DNA from: JAPLST01 sp964397565
GTDB lineage: Bacteria > Auribacterota > UBA3054 > JAPLST01
Direction of reading: 5' to 3'
DNA length: 64,000 bases
Assembly (NCBI GenBank): GCA_964397565.1
Contig: CAYNJC010000016.1
Location: forward strand, 1-64,000
Shown here: positions 1-8,851 of the stretch, piece after piece
Position numbering within the stretch: position 1 is the stretch's first letter
Layout of the letters: every line of letters begins with the position of its first letter
Made by a program: the position numbers and the translations under genes
Notes under the pieces: generated by a model
What the model saw: only the letters and a program-made list of their open reading frames with translations
What the model was told of the DNA's origin: nothing
Database searches by the model: none

Positions 1-282
1 GGGAGAAACCCGCAGCTATGCGGGTACAATCAGCTAAAGTTGACGCGCATGCGCCGCTGGCGGGATGGAAGGATAGATTGGAAAGAAGGCCGGCGTGTTT
101 TCATGCAATCTCATTGACCCACGCCGCACGGTCATGGGGGTCTCTGCACAGAGGTAAGCATGGTGTGTTTAGTACGTTGTTTGCCGCGAACACATCAGTG
201 GCACACAATGTTGCAGGGGCGGGCAGTGCTATGCCCGCTCCCGCCCTTCGCGCAGAAGTTCCGGTTCGTAACGTTACGATGC
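1..282. other. Intergenic region upstream of the GH13 gene
   Basis: No convincing gene is seen here. It holds one copy (90-147, minus orientation) of a short dispersed repeat that recurs at 30204-30261, and the promoter of the downstream glycoside hydrolase begins at 283. Open frames on both strands are short, mutually overlapping and lack recognisable domains. The stretch 1-89 may be the tail of something beyond the window edge, but nothing identifies it. Confidence 0.5.
90..147 (-). repeat. Dispersed 58-bp repeat, copy 1
   Basis: Read on the minus strand, these 58 bases align without gaps to 30204-30261, with 49 of 58 identical by eye. Both copies can be read as a short peptide with the shared pattern RDPxDxAxWVNEI, but copy 1 stops right after it. 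Both copies lie upstream of a TTGACA promoter. This looks like a small interspersed element or the remnant of a decayed gene family; its identity is unknown. Confidence 0.6.
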
Positions 283-311
283 TTGACATGCGGGTGGCGA
301 TATGATAAGAT
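283..311 (+). promoter_or_regulatory. Sigma70-type promoter of the GH13 gene
   Basis: A perfect -35 box TTGACA (283-288) is followed by a 17-base spacer and a -10-like TAAGAT (306-311, four of six consensus positions). Transcription should begin near 318, giving a short leader before the candidate ATG codons at 329, 347, 356 and 359. Confidence 0.55.
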
Positions 312-355
312 AATCAGAGAATCCAGCGATGTATGGTTGCGAACCGATGGAACGA

Positions 356-3300
356 ATGATGCGCGAGACATTGTTGATCATGACTGCGGGAGTGCTGCTG
401 GCGGCACGAGCGTTCTGCGCGCTGCCCGCCTTTGTTGCGCCCAGCAGCCAGATTGACCATTTCGGCACCAAGGTCACGCCGACCAGCACGTCGTTTCGCG
501 TCTGGGGCCCGGAATGCTCAAACATCTATTTGACGGGCACGTTCAACAGTTGGAACAAAACCAATTTGCCGCTGGCCAAGGACACGGCTTTTCCGTCCGG
601 TTTTGGTGCGTCGTATTGGTCGCTTGAGTTGGCGCAGGTCCTGACCGGCCAGGTGTACAAATATGTCGTCGTCAACGATCAGGGCACGCGGACGGAGCGG
701 CTTGACCCGTGGGCCAAGCACCTGGACTGGAGTCGCGGCGGCGCTGAAGTTGTGGACACCAGCACGGGCTGGACGCCGTTCACGCGCCCGGCCTTCAATG
801 GCATGGTCCTGTACGAATTGCATCCGGGCACGTTTCACCAGACCTTTGACGGGATTGCCAACGCGGTGGATTACCTGAAGCACATGGGCATCAACGCGGT
901 GCAATTGATGCCGTCGGCGGAATTTGGCGGCGAGCTGTCGTGGGGCTACAATCCCGAAGGGTACTATGCACCAGAGAGCGTCTACGGCGGCTTTTACGGC
1001 TGGCGCCGGATGCTGAACACGCTGCACTCGAATGGCATCGCGGTGTTGAATGACGTGGTCTACAACCACACCAGCGGCGGCGAGTTTCTGTGGCAGTGGA
1101 ACGGCAAGTACGGCGCATATCCGCTCGGCAATGTGTGCGGCAAATGCTCCCAGTACATTCCCGAGGACGGCGGCATGTTTTTTTATCCACAAGCGCCGCA
1201 AGGCAGCGGCGACGAAGCCGCGCCGTGGAATTCATGGCACACGTACTGGGGCCACAACCGGCCAAATTTCAGCAAAAGCGAAGTGCGCTGGTTCCTGCAG
1301 AACAACATTCTGCACTGGCTGAACGAGCTGCGCGCCGACGGCTTGCGGGTGGACTCGACCATCACGATGCGGCACTTGCACTGGGACAAGCTCGAGTACA
1401 TCGCGGCCGGCAACTCGCTGCTGCGCTGGATGAACGCCTCGCGCCCGCAGAACGCCTTAATGATCGCCGAAGACACGCAAAATGACAGCTACATCACGAC
1501 CCGGCCGCAGCAGGGTGAAGGCGACGGCTGCGGCTTCGATTCGCAGTGGCATAATCCCGGCGTGCACGCCTTGCGCGGGCAGATGAAAGAGAGCAGCGAC
1601 GCCAATCGCGACATGAATACCATTCGCGATCAGATCACGTGGAAGAACAACAACCGTGACAGTGCCCTGGTGAAGTACATCAGTTGCCACGATGAAAACG
1701 CCAATGGCCACTCGCGCCTGAATGTCGAAATGGATTATCCCAACGGCACCAGCTACTGGGCCAAGAAGAAGCTGGTGCTGGGGTCGGGCATTGTGATGAC
1801 GGCGGTCGGCATTCCGATGATGTTTCAGGGTGACGAGCTTTTGATGGACAAGTGGTTTAGCGACGCGATTCCGCTGGACTGGTCGCGGCTCAACACCTAT
1901 GGCGGGATCGCCGAGGCGTTTCGCGGCCTGATCCATTGCCGGCGCAATATGTATGGCGCGACCAAAGGGCTGACCGGCGCGGGCTGCAATGTCTTTCATG
2001 TCAACAATGGCTGGGCCGGCCACGAGACCGACAAAGTCATGGCCTTCACCCGCTATTACAACGGTGGCGGCGCCGATGACGTGCTGGTGATCATCAATGG
2101 CTCGAACAATACCTACGGCGACTACAATCTGGACGCGAGCGCGAACACGTTTCTGACCTGGAACTGGTACCTGCACTACACCTCGAACCGCAAGTGTTAT
2201 GACAGCGCATGGGGCGGTGGCGGCGTGAACGAGGAGGCCAAGACGCTGGTCAATAACGGGCATTTCTATCTTGGGCCGTATTCGGTCAATATTTATGGCT
2301 TGCAGAAGCTGCCGGCGCCGACGGCGCGCTTTGTCGTCAACGAAACGAGCGGGACAGTGCCGCGGCTGGTGCGCTTCTCGAATCGTTGCACGAGCTTGCC
2401 GCGTTGGTATCGCTGGGACATCACCGGGCCGGGCGGCTACACCAATGTGATCCAGCCGACGCCCAACCCGGCCGTGCTGTTTGCAAATCCGGGGCCGTTC
2501 ACGGTCAAACTTTCCTGCTATGTGCAGGCCGACACCACGACCGAGTATGTGGCCGAGACGAACATGCTCAACCTGCTGCAATTTACCCAATCGGGCTGGG
2601 TCAATGGTGCATACATTCCGGCGGATGTGCCGGCGAGCTATGTCGGGCCGCTGGCGAGCGCGGTGCAAGACACGCGCACGGATTGGACTGAATGGGACAC
2701 GCTGGCGGCGTTGCGCGTGTACACCAATGCGCAGCGGCAATTGCATGTCAGCCTCGCCGGCTCGCTCGGGCAGGACAACGCGCTGGTGCTGCTGCTGGAC
2801 ACCGATGCGGCGCGCGGCACGAATGTCATGCCGCGCAAGGGTGGCTGCACGGAGGTGGTCAAGAACATGGCCGGCATGCGTTTCGACACCGACTTCACGC
2901 CGGACAACGCGTTCGTGTTCAAGCCCTACAGCGGGCCGAATGCGAATGTTGCCTACCTCGATTACAGCGCGATTACGGACAATGGCAATACCTATTTGGG
3001 GACCATCACGGGCTTTGCCAACGGCGCGTGTGAAATGAGCAACGGCGCGTGGCAGGTCGGTTTCTTCAATGCCATTGCGGCGGGCGCCCTCACCGGTAGC
3101 AGTGCGCAGAGCTTCACGTATGGCCTCGAATTGGTGGCGCCGTTCGAGACCTGGGGCGTGTTTACGACCAACTTGAAAGTGCAGGCGCTGGTGACGACGC
3201 GCGACGGCTACCGTTCGTGCAATCAATCGCTGCCGGGCGTCGGCGGCAACACCAGTTCGAACGCGGCCAGCGGCTATACCCGCGATAAAAATTACGCGGC

Positions 3301-5509
3301 GGTGGCCGGCCGGCAATATGCCAGTTTCGGCATTGATCCGGGCGTGGTGATCAATCACGCGCCCGAATGGGAGTTCACGCCGGATCAGTCCTTCACCGCC
3401 GGCGATGTGGCATCCTTCAGCGTGACGGCGCACGATCTGGATGGCCATGCCATGACGCTGCGTTGCGCGGATGCGGCGCACTTTAGTGACCTGAGCAATG
3501 GCGTTGGCCAGTATGCGTGGGCCAGCAGCGTGGCCGACGTTGGCAACTACTATCTAGCATTTGTGGCGCGCGACGCGCTGGGCTTGGCCGCGACCCAAAG
3601 CGTGAGTCTCTATCTTGCGCCGCAGGGGCTCGAAACGAACATCATTTTCGATGGCATGCGCATCACCAGCGACTTTCGCGCGGCCCAGATCACGGTGACA
3701 CAAGACACGCTGGTGCGGCCGGACTGGGGCACGAACGATTATCTGGCGTCGCTGCGCGTGATCACCAACAGTCAGCAATTGATCCTGGCGGTGGCGGGCG
3801 TGCTGAAATACAATGAGGGTAGCGGCAACAATGGCATTGCCATTTTGTTTGACACCGACCCGACGACCGGCACCAACATCATGCCCGACTTGAGCACGAC
3901 AACGTATCGCGCGAAGAACATGGCCGGGATGGTGTTGGATCAAGGCTTTGGTCCGGATTACGCCTTTATTATCGGTTTGCAGGAAGCCACGCCGGCTGAA
4001 ACGGCCTGGGTTGATTTCAGCAAACTGGTGGCGGGCGGCAACAATGATTATCTTGGCGAGCTGACCCAACCGGTGACGGCGTACGGCGCACTCTATAGTG
4101 CGGACTACATGATTGGCTTGAAGCTGACCGGCGCCGACACTAACCTGGCCCATGCGCTGCAGGTCGACAACGGCCTCGAATTGGCGCTCACCTATGCCAA
4201 GCTGAACGTCAAGACGAATTTCGTGAAGCTCCAGGTGCTTGAGATCAACCATGACGGCTCGTACTATTCGAATCAGAGTTTGCCGCCGATCGGCAATTAT
4301 CCGTTGTACAACGGCGGGCCATGTGCGCAAGCCCGCTTCGACCTGATTCCGGGTGATCAGTATCTGACCCTGGCGATTCCGCTGGTAACCAATCTCAATC
4401 ACGCGCCGGTGCTGGGGCCGATTGGCGACAAGACCGTCATTGCCGGACACACGCTGCAGTTCACGGTGACGGCGACCGACGAAGACGGCACGCCGCCGCA
4501 ATTGCAGGCGAACAATCTGCCGGCCGGCGCGACGTGGGTGACGAATGGCGCGAACGGCGTGTTCACCTGGCTGACCACCCCGGCGGATTTGGGCGCCTAC
4601 AGCGTGACCTTCCGCGCCTTTGACGGCCGGCTGGCGGATTCTGAAACCATCATTATCGACGTGGCCGAAGACCGCATTACCTGGTGCAATCTGCAGTGGC
4701 CGCCGGTCATCACCTCGGCGGTGGACCAGGTGCCGAGCCAAGTTGTGTATGGCCGCGTGCATGTGCCGGGCAAGACGCCACTGCCGGACGCAGTGCCCGG
4801 CCTGAGCGCGCAGCTGGGCTTTGGCAAAACAGCGCTGGTCGATGATTGGACATGGATTGACGCCGTGCGTAACGCGGGCTACGGCGGCAATGACGATGAG
4901 TATCAATCCAGTTTGAGCGGCGTAACGACCGGCACGTATTATTATGCCTATCGGTATTGCTACACGAATCAAGGGCCGGCATATGTGTATGGTGTGTTGG
5001 ACGGCGGGCCGTCCGACGTGATTGATCTGGCGCATGCGGGCGTCTGGACGGTAGGGTCGATCCCCGACGAAATCAGCGCCGCTAATTTGCAGTGGCCCCT
5101 GGTGATGACAACGGTCGTGGACGAAGTGCCGCTGACCGTGTATGGCCGGGTCTACATCCCGGGCAAGACTGACACCAACATGGCGTGGGAACTGAGCGTG
5201 CACGCAGGCGTTGGCACGCAAACGGACGATATGGTCTGGTATCCGGCGCAGTACAACGGCAACTACGATGTGTACAATGAATTCCGCTGCAACTTCCCGG
5301 CGACCAATGCGGTCGGCACGTATGCGTTTGTGTACCGCTATGTCTATCGCGGCACGAATGTGCAGTATGGCCATGTGGACGGGATGCGGCCGACGATTGT
5401 GTTGAACGCGGCCGGACAATGGTGTGTCGTGCCGGAAAGTGTGACCGTCGGCGCCGTGCTGCTGTGCGTCATGCTGGCGCGTCAGCGCATACACCGGGCA
5501 CGCCCGTGA
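356..5509 (+). CDS. Secreted multi-domain GH13 alpha-glucan-active enzyme with PEP-CTERM-like tail
   Basis: A secreted alpha-amylase/branching-enzyme superfamily protein of about 1,717 residues. A signal peptide (MRETLLIMTAGVLLAARAF) precedes a CBM48-like beta domain and the GH13 barrel. The four conserved GH13 regions are present: DVVYNH near 233, LRVDS with nucleophile Asp333, acid/base Glu372 in IAEDT, and HDE with Asp446. After about residue 660 come a PKD-like module, two copies of a beta-sandwich module (each with xxLLxDTDxxxGTNxMP and a KNMAGM motif), two cadherin/He_PIG-like modules and two copies of a 110-residue YGRVxxPGKT module. The C-terminus is VPES, a hydrophobic stretch and an Arg-rich end, resembling a PEP-CTERM sorting signal. 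GH13 fold is sure; the bond cleaved or formed is not. The start at 356 is chosen for the signal peptide and a weak GGA; 329 and 347 are possible. Confidence 0.85.
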   Translation: MMRETLLIMTAGVLLAARAFCALPAFVAPSSQIDHFGTKVTPTSTSFRVWGPECSNIYLTGTFNSWNKTNLPLAKDTAFPSGFGASYWSLELAQVLTGQVYKYVVVNDQGTRTERLDPWAKHLDWSRGGAEVVDTSTGWTPFTRPAFNGMVLYELHPGTFHQTFDGIANAVDYLKHMGINAVQLMPSAEFGGELSWGYNPEGYYAPESVYGGFYGWRRMLNTLHSNGIAVLNDVVYNHTSGGEFLWQWNGKYGAYPLGNVCGKCSQYIPEDGGMFFYPQAPQGSGDEAAPWNSWHTYWGHNRPNFSKSEVRWFLQNNILHWLNELRADGLRVDSTITMRHLHWDKLEYIAAGNSLLRWMNASRPQNALMIAEDTQNDSYITTRPQQGEGDGCGFDSQWHNPGVHALRGQMKESSDANRDMNTIRDQITWKNNNRDSALVKYISCHDENANGHSRLNVEMDYPNGTSYWAKKKLVLGSGIVMTAVGIPMMFQGDELLMDKWFSDAIPLDWSRLNTYGGIAEAFRGLIHCRRNMYGATKGLTGAGCNVFHVNNGWAGHETDKVMAFTRYYNGGGADDVLVIINGSNNTYGDYNLDASANTFLTWNWYLHYTSNRKCYDSAWGGGGVNEEAKTLVNNGHFYLGPYSVNIYGLQKLPAPTARFVVNETSGTVPRLVRFSNRCTSLPRWYRWDITGPGGYTNVIQPTPNPAVLFANPGPFTVKLSCYVQADTTTEYVAETNMLNLLQFTQSGWVNGAYIPADVPASYVGPLASAVQDTRTDWTEWDTLAALRVYTNAQRQLHVSLAGSLGQDNALVLLLDTDAARGTNVMPRKGGCTEVVKNMAGMRFDTDFTPDNAFVFKPYSGPNANVAYLDYSAITDNGNTYLGTITGFANGACEMSNGAWQVGFFNAIAAGALTGSSAQSFTYGLELVAPFETWGVFTTNLKVQALVTTRDGYRSCNQSLPGVGGNTSSNAASGYTRDKNYAAVAGRQYASFGIDPGVVINHAPEWEFTPDQSFTAGDVASFSVTAHDLDGHAMTLRCADAAHFSDLSNGVGQYAWASSVADVGNYYLAFVARDALGLAATQSVSLYLAPQGLETNIIFDGMRITSDFRAAQITVTQDTLVRPDWGTNDYLASLRVITNSQQLILAVAGVLKYNEGSGNNGIAILFDTDPTTGTNIMPDLSTTTYRAKNMAGMVLDQGFGPDYAFIIGLQEATPAETAWVDFSKLVAGGNNDYLGELTQPVTAYGALYSADYMIGLKLTGADTNLAHALQVDNGLELALTYAKLNVKTNFVKLQVLEINHDGSYYSNQSLPPIGNYPLYNGGPCAQARFDLIPGDQYLTLAIPLVTNLNHAPVLGPIGDKTVIAGHTLQFTVTATDEDGTPPQLQANNLPAGATWVTNGANGVFTWLTTPADLGAYSVTFRAFDGRLADSETIIIDVAEDRITWCNLQWPPVITSAVDQVPSQVVYGRVHVPGKTPLPDAVPGLSAQLGFGKTALVDDWTWIDAVRNAGYGGNDDEYQSSLSGVTTGTYYYAYRYCYTNQGPAYVYGVLDGGPSDVIDLAHAGVWTVGSIPDEISAANLQWPLVMTTVVDEVPLTVYGRVYIPGKTDTNMAWELSVHAGVGTQTDDMVWYPAQYNGNYDVYNEFRCNFPATNAVGTYAFVYRYVYRGTNVQYGHVDGMRPTIVLNAAGQWCVVPESVTVGAVLLCVMLARQRIHRARP

Positions 5510-5919
5510 GCGATCAGCCGGACAGGCACGTGCATGGTGCGGATGTGAGCACGCCCGACCGCGTGCAACAGGCGCACCAGCTCCAGGCGGTCAATCAACA
5601 GCTGCGGCACGAGATTGCAGAACGGACGCGCACCGAGCAGGAGCTGATCGAACACGAGAAACTGCAGAGTGTGCTGGCCATGGCCGGCGCCGTCTGCCAT
5701 GAGCTTAACCAACCCTTGCAGGTTTTGTGCGGGTTCATTGATCTGCTGCGGGATGGCGCGTCCGATGCAATGCGCACCGAGTATCTGGGCATCATGGCGG
5801 AACAAGTGCAGCGGATGGCGGAAGTCACCCGAAAGTTGGGCAACATCGTGCGCTACAAAACCAAGCCGTACGGACCGTCACACCAGATTGTGGACCTCGA
5901 GCAATCCGCCGCCGGATGA
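5506..5919 (+). CDS. HisKA-only histidine kinase dimerisation protein
   Basis: A 137-residue protein starting at a GTG that overlaps the previous stop (GTGA), so it is probably translationally coupled to the glycoside hydrolase. A coiled-coil-like N-terminal half (QLRHEIAERTRTEQELIEHE) leads into an H-box, AGAVCHELNQPLQVL, the phospho-acceptor region of histidine kinases, and a second helix ending in NIVRYKTKPY. No ATP-binding (HATPase) domain follows: the frame ends after the HisKA helices and the next gene is convergent. Stand-alone HisKA proteins with this ending exist in other bacteria, so this is probably a genuine small family rather than a broken gene. It may be phosphorylated by, or dimerise with, a kinase encoded elsewhere. 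Confidence 0.7.
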   Translation: MSDQPDRHVHGADVSTPDRVQQAHQLQAVNQQLRHEIAERTRTEQELIEHEKLQSVLAMAGAVCHELNQPLQVLCGFIDLLRDGASDAMRTEYLGIMAEQVQRMAEVTRKLGNIVRYKTKPYGPSHQIVDLEQSAAG

Positions 5920-5962
5920 GCGGGGCAACACGGTGACACGACCGGCCTGACGCCGCGCGTGC

Positions 5963-7252
5963 TCATGCAACCCGGATCACCACCGGTTCAACCGCGACTG
6001 TTACAGTCGGCGCGGGTGGTGTGGGCGTGTGGTCGGTCGGGGTGTAGTCCTGCATTGCCCACGCGAAGATGAGCGCGGCGCCGACACTGCACACACCGCA
6101 CAGCAACAGCACCAGTGGCGCGCCCAACCTGCCGGCCGCGGCGCCGACCAGTAATGCGCCGAACGGCACAATCCCCAAGTGCGCGGTAGTGTACAAGCTC
6201 ACGACACGACCGCGCACATGCTCGGCAATAATGGTTTGCAGCAAGGTGTTGGTGGAGACCAGTTGCAGGAGGATGCCCAATCCAATCAACGCCGATGCGG
6301 CTAGTGCGGCCGGCATGGCGCGGGTGAAGGACAAGAGCAGCAGGCCGGCCCCGAACAGGCCCGCGGCCCCGGTGATAATGCGGTGCAACCCGGCGATGCG
6401 CAGCCGCGCGGCCATGTAGACGGCTCCTACTAATGCGCCTGCGGCAATGGCGGAATTCAGAAAGCCAAGCGTGCGCGCGTCGCCCTGCAGCACCACCCGC
6501 GCAAAAATCGGCAGGACTACGCCGTACGGCAAGGCGACCAATGAGCTGAAGACGGTCAGCAGCAGCAAAGCGCGCGTGGGGCGAAACGTATAGGCATAGC
6601 GCATGCCTTCGCGCAGTTCCTGCAACGGATGTTGCCGCCGCGTCTGAACTGGTTCGTGGAGGTGCATTAACAGCAAGGTCGCGACCGACACCGCATAACT
6701 TGCGGCATTCAGCAAAAAGCAGACATATTCGCCGGCGGCGTTAATCAACAAGCCGGCCACCGCCGGACCGAGGAAGCGCGCGCCGTTAAACAGCAGGGAA
6801 TTTAGGGCAATGGCGTTCTGCAAATGTTCGCGCCGGGTGACGATATGAATGATGAACGACTGGCGCGCCGGCGCATCGAAGGCGGTAATAATACCGCTAA
6901 TGCTGGCCAGCACGAGCAGATGCCAGGTGGTGATGACGCCGGTGCCGGTCAGCACCGCCAGGACAACTGCCTGCGCCAGCCCGGCTGTTTGCGTGACAAT
7001 AATGATGCGCCGGCGCGGAATGCGGTCCGCCAGCACGCCGGCAAACGGGCCGAACAGCAACGAGGGAAATTGGGTCAAGAACGCGACCAAGCCCAGCAAG
7101 ACGGCGGAATCGGTCAGACGATACACCAGCCAACTCATCGCGACTGCCTGCATCCACGAACCGGTCATGGAGACCAGCATGCCGCTGAAGTACAGACGAT
7201 AGTTGCGTGATTCGAAGGCCCGGCCAATCAGCCGCGCCTGTGCGCGTAGCAT
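5963..7252 (-). CDS. MFS transporter, EntS/enterobactin-exporter-like (MFS_3)
   Basis: A 429-residue inner-membrane transporter with about twelve hydrophobic segments. The N-terminus (FESRNYRLYFSGMLVSMTGSW) and the loop motif LADRIPRRRIII are typical of the MFS_3/EntS group, which includes exporters of siderophores and drugs. The substrate cannot be read from the sequence. The frame is open further upstream, but the ATG at 7252 is chosen because the promoter lies at 7295-7323 and a GGTG sits just before the ATG. It is convergent with the HisKA gene (43-base gap) and divergent from the sialate O-acetylesterase. Confidence 0.8.
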   Translation of the reverse strand: MLRAQARLIGRAFESRNYRLYFSGMLVSMTGSWMQAVAMSWLVYRLTDSAVLLGLVAFLTQFPSLLFGPFAGVLADRIPRRRIIIVTQTAGLAQAVVLAVLTGTGVITTWHLLVLASISGIITAFDAPARQSFIIHIVTRREHLQNAIALNSLLFNGARFLGPAVAGLLINAAGEYVCFLLNAASYAVSVATLLLMHLHEPVQTRRQHPLQELREGMRYAYTFRPTRALLLLTVFSSLVALPYGVVLPIFARVVLQGDARTLGFLNSAIAAGALVGAVYMAARLRIAGLHRIITGAAGLFGAGLLLLSFTRAMPAALAASALIGLGILLQLVSTNTLLQTIIAEHVRGRVVSLYTTAHLGIVPFGALLVGAAAGRLGAPLVLLLCGVCSVGAALIFAWAMQDYTPTDHTPTPPAPTVTVAVEPVVIRVA

Positions 7253-7294
7253 GGTCACCACATTCACTGCAAGATCACCGTGGGCAAATGCTGA

Positions 7295-7323
7295 AGTATA
7301 ACATATGCGCGGCGCGCAGTCCA
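7295..7323 (-). promoter_or_regulatory. Promoter of the MFS transporter gene
   Basis: On the minus strand TGGACT (7318-7323), a 17-base spacer and TATACT (7295-7300) with an extended TGT just before the -10. Predicted leader is about 35 bases. Confidence 0.45.
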
Positions 7324-7340
7324 GCGCGGGGCGCGGGCAT

Positions 7341-7368
7341 TTGTGTATACTAAGTACGTTGGTATAAC
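7341..7368 (+). promoter_or_regulatory. Possible promoter of the sialate O-acetylesterase gene
   Basis: TTGTGT (7341-7346), 16-base spacer and TATAAC (7363-7368), 20 bases before the ATG at 7389. It stands back to back with the MFS promoter. The match is moderate. Confidence 0.3.
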
Positions 7369-7388
7369 CGTTGCTTGAGGCGAAGACA

Positions 7389-8807
7389 ATGATGACGAGC
7401 GCGCGCAGCACCCTGATGGTAGCGGGTGCGGTTTTGTATTGTGCGGTGCTGACGCGTGCTGCGGTGCAGCCGCATCTGCTGTTTCAGCACAACATGGTGT
7501 TGCAGCGGCGCTGCGCGCTGCCGGTCTGGGGCACGGCCCTGCCGGGCGAGACCGTCACGGTCGCGTTTGCCAGGCAACGCGTGCGCGGCGTGGCCGGCAC
7601 GCAGGGTGTGTGGCGTGTGCGCCTCACGCCGCAGCGGGTCAGTACGACACCGCAATCCATGATCATTGCGGGCAGCAGCCGGATCGAGCTGACCAACATA
7701 TTGATTGGCGATGTCTGGGTCTGCGCGGGCCAGTCGAACATGGAATGGCCGCTGGCCGGCAGCAGCAATGCGGCTGCGGAAATCGCGGCAGCAGCACAGT
7801 ATCCAACCTTGCGGTTGTTCACCGTTGCGCACGCAACGGCGTTGACGCCACAGACAAACCTGGGTGGCACGTGGCAGGCGTCACGACCGGAAACTGCCGC
7901 AGACTTTTCTGCCGTCGCGACATTTTTTGCGCGCGAGTTGATTGCCCGGCGCGGCGTGCCCATTGGCCTGATCAAGAGTACATGGAGCGGCACCCCGATT
8001 GAAAGCTGGACCCGGCGCGGCGTGCTGGATACCTTCCCGTTCATGACCAATGACCTGCAGGCCGCGGATGATGCCGTGGCCAACGACAACCCCAGTCCGT
8101 GGCAGCCGTGCAGCTTGTACAATGCGATGATTGCGCCGCTGCTGCCGTTTGCGCTGCGCGGCGTGATTTGGTATCAAGGCGAGGCCAACGCCGACAAAGC
8201 GGCGCAGTATCAGAGCTTGTTTCCGGCCATGATTGAGGATTGGCGCGCGCAGTGGGGGTGCGGTGATTTTCCGTTCCTTTTTGTGCAACTGGCAAATTTC
8301 ATGGAGGTGCAAACTTCGCCCGTGCAAACGAACGCCAGCTGGCCGTATCTGCGCGAGGCCCAGACCATGACGCTACGTGTGACCAACACGGGCATGGCCA
8401 GCGCGATTGACATTGGCGCGTCCGATGACATTCACCCGCAGAACAAGCAGGAAGTCGGGCGGCGCCTGGCACTGGCGGCGCGCGCGCTCGGCGACGGCGA
8501 GAAGCTGGTGTACGCGGGCCCGCTGTTCCGTGACCTGCGCATCGCCGGCAGCAATGTGGTCGTACGTTTCACCCATGTGGGCGGTGGCTTGGTTGCCAAA
8601 GGCGGCGCGCTGAAAGGCTTCGCCGTGTGCGGCGCGGACAGCAACTGGGTCTGGGCCACGGCGGTGATTCGCGGGGCGACGGTAAGCGCTGCTGCGCCAT
8701 CCGTGGCGCACCCAGTCGCGCTGCGCTACAATTGGGCCAACAATCCGGTTGGCAATCTGTATAACAAAGGCGGTCTGCCGGCAGCGCCCTTCCGCACGGA
8801 CAAGTAG
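7389..8807 (+). CDS. Sialate O-acetylesterase-like SGNH hydrolase, secreted
   Basis: A 472-residue secreted SGNH/GDSL-type esterase of the sialate 9-O-acetylesterase family, which removes acetyl groups from sugars such as sialic acids or hemicellulose. A signal peptide (MMTSARSTLMVAGAVLYCAVL) is followed by a beta domain, then GDVWVCAGQSNMEW with the nucleophile serine, VIWYQGEANA (oxyanion block), and DDIHPQNK carrying the catalytic Asp-x-x-His. Length fits the family. The ATG at 7389 is preceded by GAGG at nine bases, better than an upstream TTG at 7371. Together with the GH13 enzyme it suggests degradation of acetylated glycans outside the cytoplasm. Confidence 0.85.
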   Translation: MMTSARSTLMVAGAVLYCAVLTRAAVQPHLLFQHNMVLQRRCALPVWGTALPGETVTVAFARQRVRGVAGTQGVWRVRLTPQRVSTTPQSMIIAGSSRIELTNILIGDVWVCAGQSNMEWPLAGSSNAAAEIAAAAQYPTLRLFTVAHATALTPQTNLGGTWQASRPETAADFSAVATFFARELIARRGVPIGLIKSTWSGTPIESWTRRGVLDTFPFMTNDLQAADDAVANDNPSPWQPCSLYNAMIAPLLPFALRGVIWYQGEANADKAAQYQSLFPAMIEDWRAQWGCGDFPFLFVQLANFMEVQTSPVQTNASWPYLREAQTMTLRVTNTGMASAIDIGASDDIHPQNKQEVGRRLALAARALGDGEKLVYAGPLFRDLRIAGSNVVVRFTHVGGGLVAKGGALKGFAVCGADSNWVWATAVIRGATVSAAAPSVAHPVALRYNWANNPVGNLYNKGGLPAAPFRTDK

Positions 8808-8816
8808 CCGCGTCGA

Positions 8817-8845
8817 TTGACAGAAGTGCGCGCGGTCATTATAAT
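8817..8845 (+). promoter_or_regulatory. Consensus promoter of the pfk gene, leaderless arrangement
   Basis: Perfect TTGACA (8817-8822), 17-base spacer and perfect TATAAT (8840-8845). The ATG starts at 8852, only six bases after the -10, so transcription should begin at or within a base of the start codon. No Shine-Dalgarno could fit. A second in-frame ATG lies at 8870. Confidence 0.8.
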
Positions 8846-8851
8846 AGCAGC

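Noticed and set aside
1457..3481. A long open frame antisense to the GH13 gene, and a similar one at 3554-5494
   Set aside because: Both are reflections of the high-GC codon pattern of the recognisable plus-strand enzyme; their translations are Arg/His-rich with no domain.
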